From Hyphomicrobium sp. (GTDB taxonomy: Bacteria; Pseudomonadota; Alphaproteobacteria; Rhizobiales; Hyphomicrobiaceae): a DNA stretch of 33,449 bases. How positions within the stretch are numbered: position 1 is the first letter of the stretch; every line of letters starts with the position of its first letter. The position numbers and the translations under genes were made by a program. Below are positions 31,706 to 33,449 of the stretch, one piece after another. Location of the stretch: the NCBI RefSeq assembly GCF_003987855.1, contig NZ_RXIZ01000002.1:22365-55813 (forward strand). The letters are read 5' to 3'. The notes beneath the pieces are model-generated. The model saw only the letters and a program-made list of their open reading frames with translations, was not told the origin of the DNA and made no database searches.

Positions 31706-33449
31706 CTAAGTCGAATGCTTGTCCAAGACTTTTCGAACGACTTCCGCCAGGTCGTTTTGCGTGTAGGGCTTGCGCAAAATCGTCCAGGCATTTTCATCGG
31801 TCGTCACTGTCCCGGCGATCTCCTCGGCAAAGCCGGTCGTCAAAATGACAGGCAGTTCAGGATGATTGGCGGCAATCCACTTACCCAGATCAAGGCCGGT
31901 CAGACCTCCGGGCATCATGATGTCAGTGAAGACGAGATCCACCTTCAGGCCGCTTTTCAAAGCATCGCGGGCTTCCGCGCCCGTAACGCATTCGACGACA
32001 TGATATCCTAAGCGTTCGAAACGCTTCACAGTCAGGACGCGTACGTCCCGATTGTCTTCGACGACGAGGACATTCTCGCCTTTCGCCAACCGCGTCTGCG
32101 GCTTCTCGGGCGCATTTTCGGCAGACTTCTCATCGACATTGCGGGGCAGATAGAGGTTCACAGTCGTGCCTGTGCCGGGCTCGCTGTAAATCGTGATGTT
32201 ACCCTGCGACTGCTTGACGAAGCCATAGATGGTGCTGAGCCCAAGGCCCGTTCCGCGCCCAGGCGGCTTCGTCGTGAAGAACGGCTCGAAAACCCGGCTC
32301 AAGGTTTCCTTGGTCATGCCCGTGCCATTGTCCGAGACCGAGATTCGGACGTACTCACCCGCGGTCAACGGACCCTCGAAGCCGATCTCTCCTTCATCGA
32401 GAGTGGCATTTTCCGTTCGTATCGTGAGCTTGCCGCCGTCAGGCATCGCGTCGCGCGCGTTGATGGCCAAGTTGATGACCGCAGCCTCGACCTCGCCGGC
32501 ATCCACCCGCGCCAGCCAAAGATCCGGAGCAAGATACGTGCGAAGCTCGACCATGTCGCCGAGCGTTCGCCGCAGCAGTTCGGTCATGCCCCGAACCTGT
32601 TCATTCAGATTGATGACGGCGGCTGCGAGCTGACGCCGCCGGGCGAATGTCAGCAGCCGGTTCGTCAGGCGAGCGCCGGAGTCGGCTGCTCGTGCGGCGC
32701 GAGAGAGAAGCTCATGGTCCTGCGGATTGGTGATCGCCTCTTCCAGGAGTTCGAGATTGCCGGAAATGATGGTCAGAAGGTTATTGAAGTCGTGAGCGAT
32801 GCCGCCGCTCAGCTGGCCGATGGCTTCCAACCGCTGGGATTTTAGAGCGGCTTCCTTCTGTCTCAGCTCTTCGGTCATGTCCCGGAAGAGGGTCACCACA
32901 GCAATGCGTGAGCCGTCGGAGCCGACGATATCCGCGATATGCCCTTGGCCTGGAAATTTTGTGCCGTCACGACGCTGAAGCGGAACCGCGATCGTGCGGC
33001 CGTTGGGCGTGTCAGCGTCGCTAGCGATGAGCCGTGAGAGATCGTTGTTATCGGCGAAGAGTGCCGAAAGCTCAACAACATCCTCGGCGGAATAGCCGAA
33101 CATTCGCGTGGCGGCTGGATTCACCAGAATTACCTCGCCGTCCGGCGAGGAAATGACCAGCGCTTCCGGCACGTGATCGAATACGGCCTGGAACAACAGG
33201 GACTGCCGATCGATCTCTGCCTGCAAGCGCGCACGGGCGCTGAGGTCGTTCAGAATGCCGGAGAAAAAGCGTTGTCCGGCGACTTCGAACGCGCCGACAG
33301 AGAGGTGAAGCGGGAAGATCGTGCCGTCCTTTCTTAAACCCTGGACTTCGCGGCCTATCCCGATAATTCGCTTCTCTCCTGTGGAAAGATGGCGATGCAA
33401 ATAAGCATCGTGCTGCGCCTGGTAGGGTTCAGGCATCAAGATGTTGACC
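31706..33449 (-). CDS. Hybrid sensor histidine kinase (PAS-HisKA-HATPase-REC), N-terminus outside window
   Basis: The reading frame is open to the right edge, so the start is missing. Residues here are numbered from the codon at 33439. A partial PAS/PAC segment (1-66, KDGTIFPLHLSVGAFEVAGQRFFSG) is followed by a second PAS domain (80-195, FDHVPEALVISSPDGEVILVNPAATRMFGYSAED). Then comes the HisKA box with His216 (LSGGIAHDFNN), and an HATPase domain with N box INLAINARDAMPDGG, DNGTGM and GRGTGLGLSTIYGFV. The C-terminal receiver begins VLVVEDNRDVRV, with phospho-acceptor Asp506 (VFTDIMMPGG) and Lys in ILRKPYTQ. No membrane segment or haem motif is visible. Its family resembles FixL/CckA-like kinases. 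Confidence 0.93.
   Translation of the reverse strand, partial: VNILMPEPYQAQHDAYLHRHLSTGEKRIIGIGREVQGLRKDGTIFPLHLSVGAFEVAGQRFFSGILNDLSARARLQAEIDRQSLLFQAVFDHVPEALVISSPDGEVILVNPAATRMFGYSAEDVVELSALFADNNDLSRLIASDADTPNGRTIAVPLQRRDGTKFPGQGHIADIVGSDGSRIAVVTLFRDMTEELRQKEAALKSQRLEAIGQLSGGIAHDFNNLLTIISGNLELLEEAITNPQDHELLSRAARAADSGARLTNRLLTFARRRQLAAAVINLNEQVRGMTELLRRTLGDMVELRTYLAPDLWLARVDAGEVEAAVINLAINARDAMPDGGKLTIRTENATLDEGEIGFEGPLTAGEYVRISVSDNGTGMTKETLSRVFEPFFTTKPPGRGTGLGLSTIYGFVKQSQGNITIYSEPGTGTTVNLYLPRNVDEKSAENAPEKPQTRLAKGENVLVVEDNRDVRVLTVKRFERLGYHVVECVTGAEARDALKSGLKVDLVFTDIMMPGGLTGLDLGKWIAANHPELPVILTTGFAEEIAGTVTTDENAWTILRKPYTQNDLAEVVRKVLDKHST

Noticed and set aside
1-33449. CRISPR arrays, tRNA or rRNA genes, insertion sequences, phage genes
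   Set aside because: No regularly spaced repeats, cloverleaf-like segments, transposase or integrase motifs were seen on either strand.

Overview
The window looks like chromosomal DNA from a GC-rich alphaproteobacterium, most likely Hyphomicrobiales (Rhizobiales). The reasons are the Omp25/31-type outer-membrane barrel, the DnaJ/CbpM pair, the dense polyamine/opine-type ABC and FAD-oxidase operons, frequent GTG/TTG starts and uniformly high GC. No rRNA, tRNA, CRISPR array, transposase or phage gene was recognised. The genus is not resolvable by eye.

Layout. (1) 1-3516: the 3' end of a cation diffusion facilitator, a family-4 glycosyltransferase on the minus strand, a divergent AhpD-like / flavodoxin-fold quinone reductase pair around a 22-bp inverted repeat, and a small secreted protein. 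(2) 3556-10896: an MFS exporter divergent from a DadA/PuuB-like FAD oxidase. The oxidase is followed by a PotFGHI-type ABC importer (two permeases, binding protein, ATPase) with an XRE-cupin regulator embedded between the binding-protein and ATPase genes. (3) 10924-17576: a DeoR repressor divergent from an APC permease, a strong terminator, then an overlapping operon of a GlpA-like flavoprotein with a [2Fe-2S] BFD tail, a second FAD/NAD flavoprotein and a GlpK-like FGGY kinase. (4) 17745-20865: a second PuuB-like oxidase, a luciferase-like (LLM) flavin enzyme and a sulfite-oxidase-like molybdoenzyme, the last two overlapping slightly. (5) 20995-24671: a 651-residue exported protein with a papain-like Cys/His pair, a 45-residue membrane protein, and a PfkB kinase downstream of cbpM and dnaJ. 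(6) 24674-33449: dnaJ, two Nudix genes back to back (one frameshifted), a small acidic protein, an outer-membrane barrel, an MgtA-type P-ATPase, an OmpR-type response regulator and, convergent with it, a hybrid sensor kinase that runs off the window.

How the parts fit. Regions 2-4 are the most interesting: about 15 kb of uptake and flavin-dependent oxidation genes with two dedicated regulators. Two 18-bp half-palindromes of the form TTTTC-N8-GAAAA sit in front of the FAD oxidase and the first permease gene, each just downstream of a TTKACA -35-like hexamer, so a shared operator is likely. The binding protein appears to have lost the acidic residues that hold polyamines in PotF/PotD, and the GlpK-like kinase has Gly where GlpK has its glycerol-binding Arg. 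The substrates are therefore probably not the textbook polyamine and glycerol. This is inference from eye alignment, not from a search.
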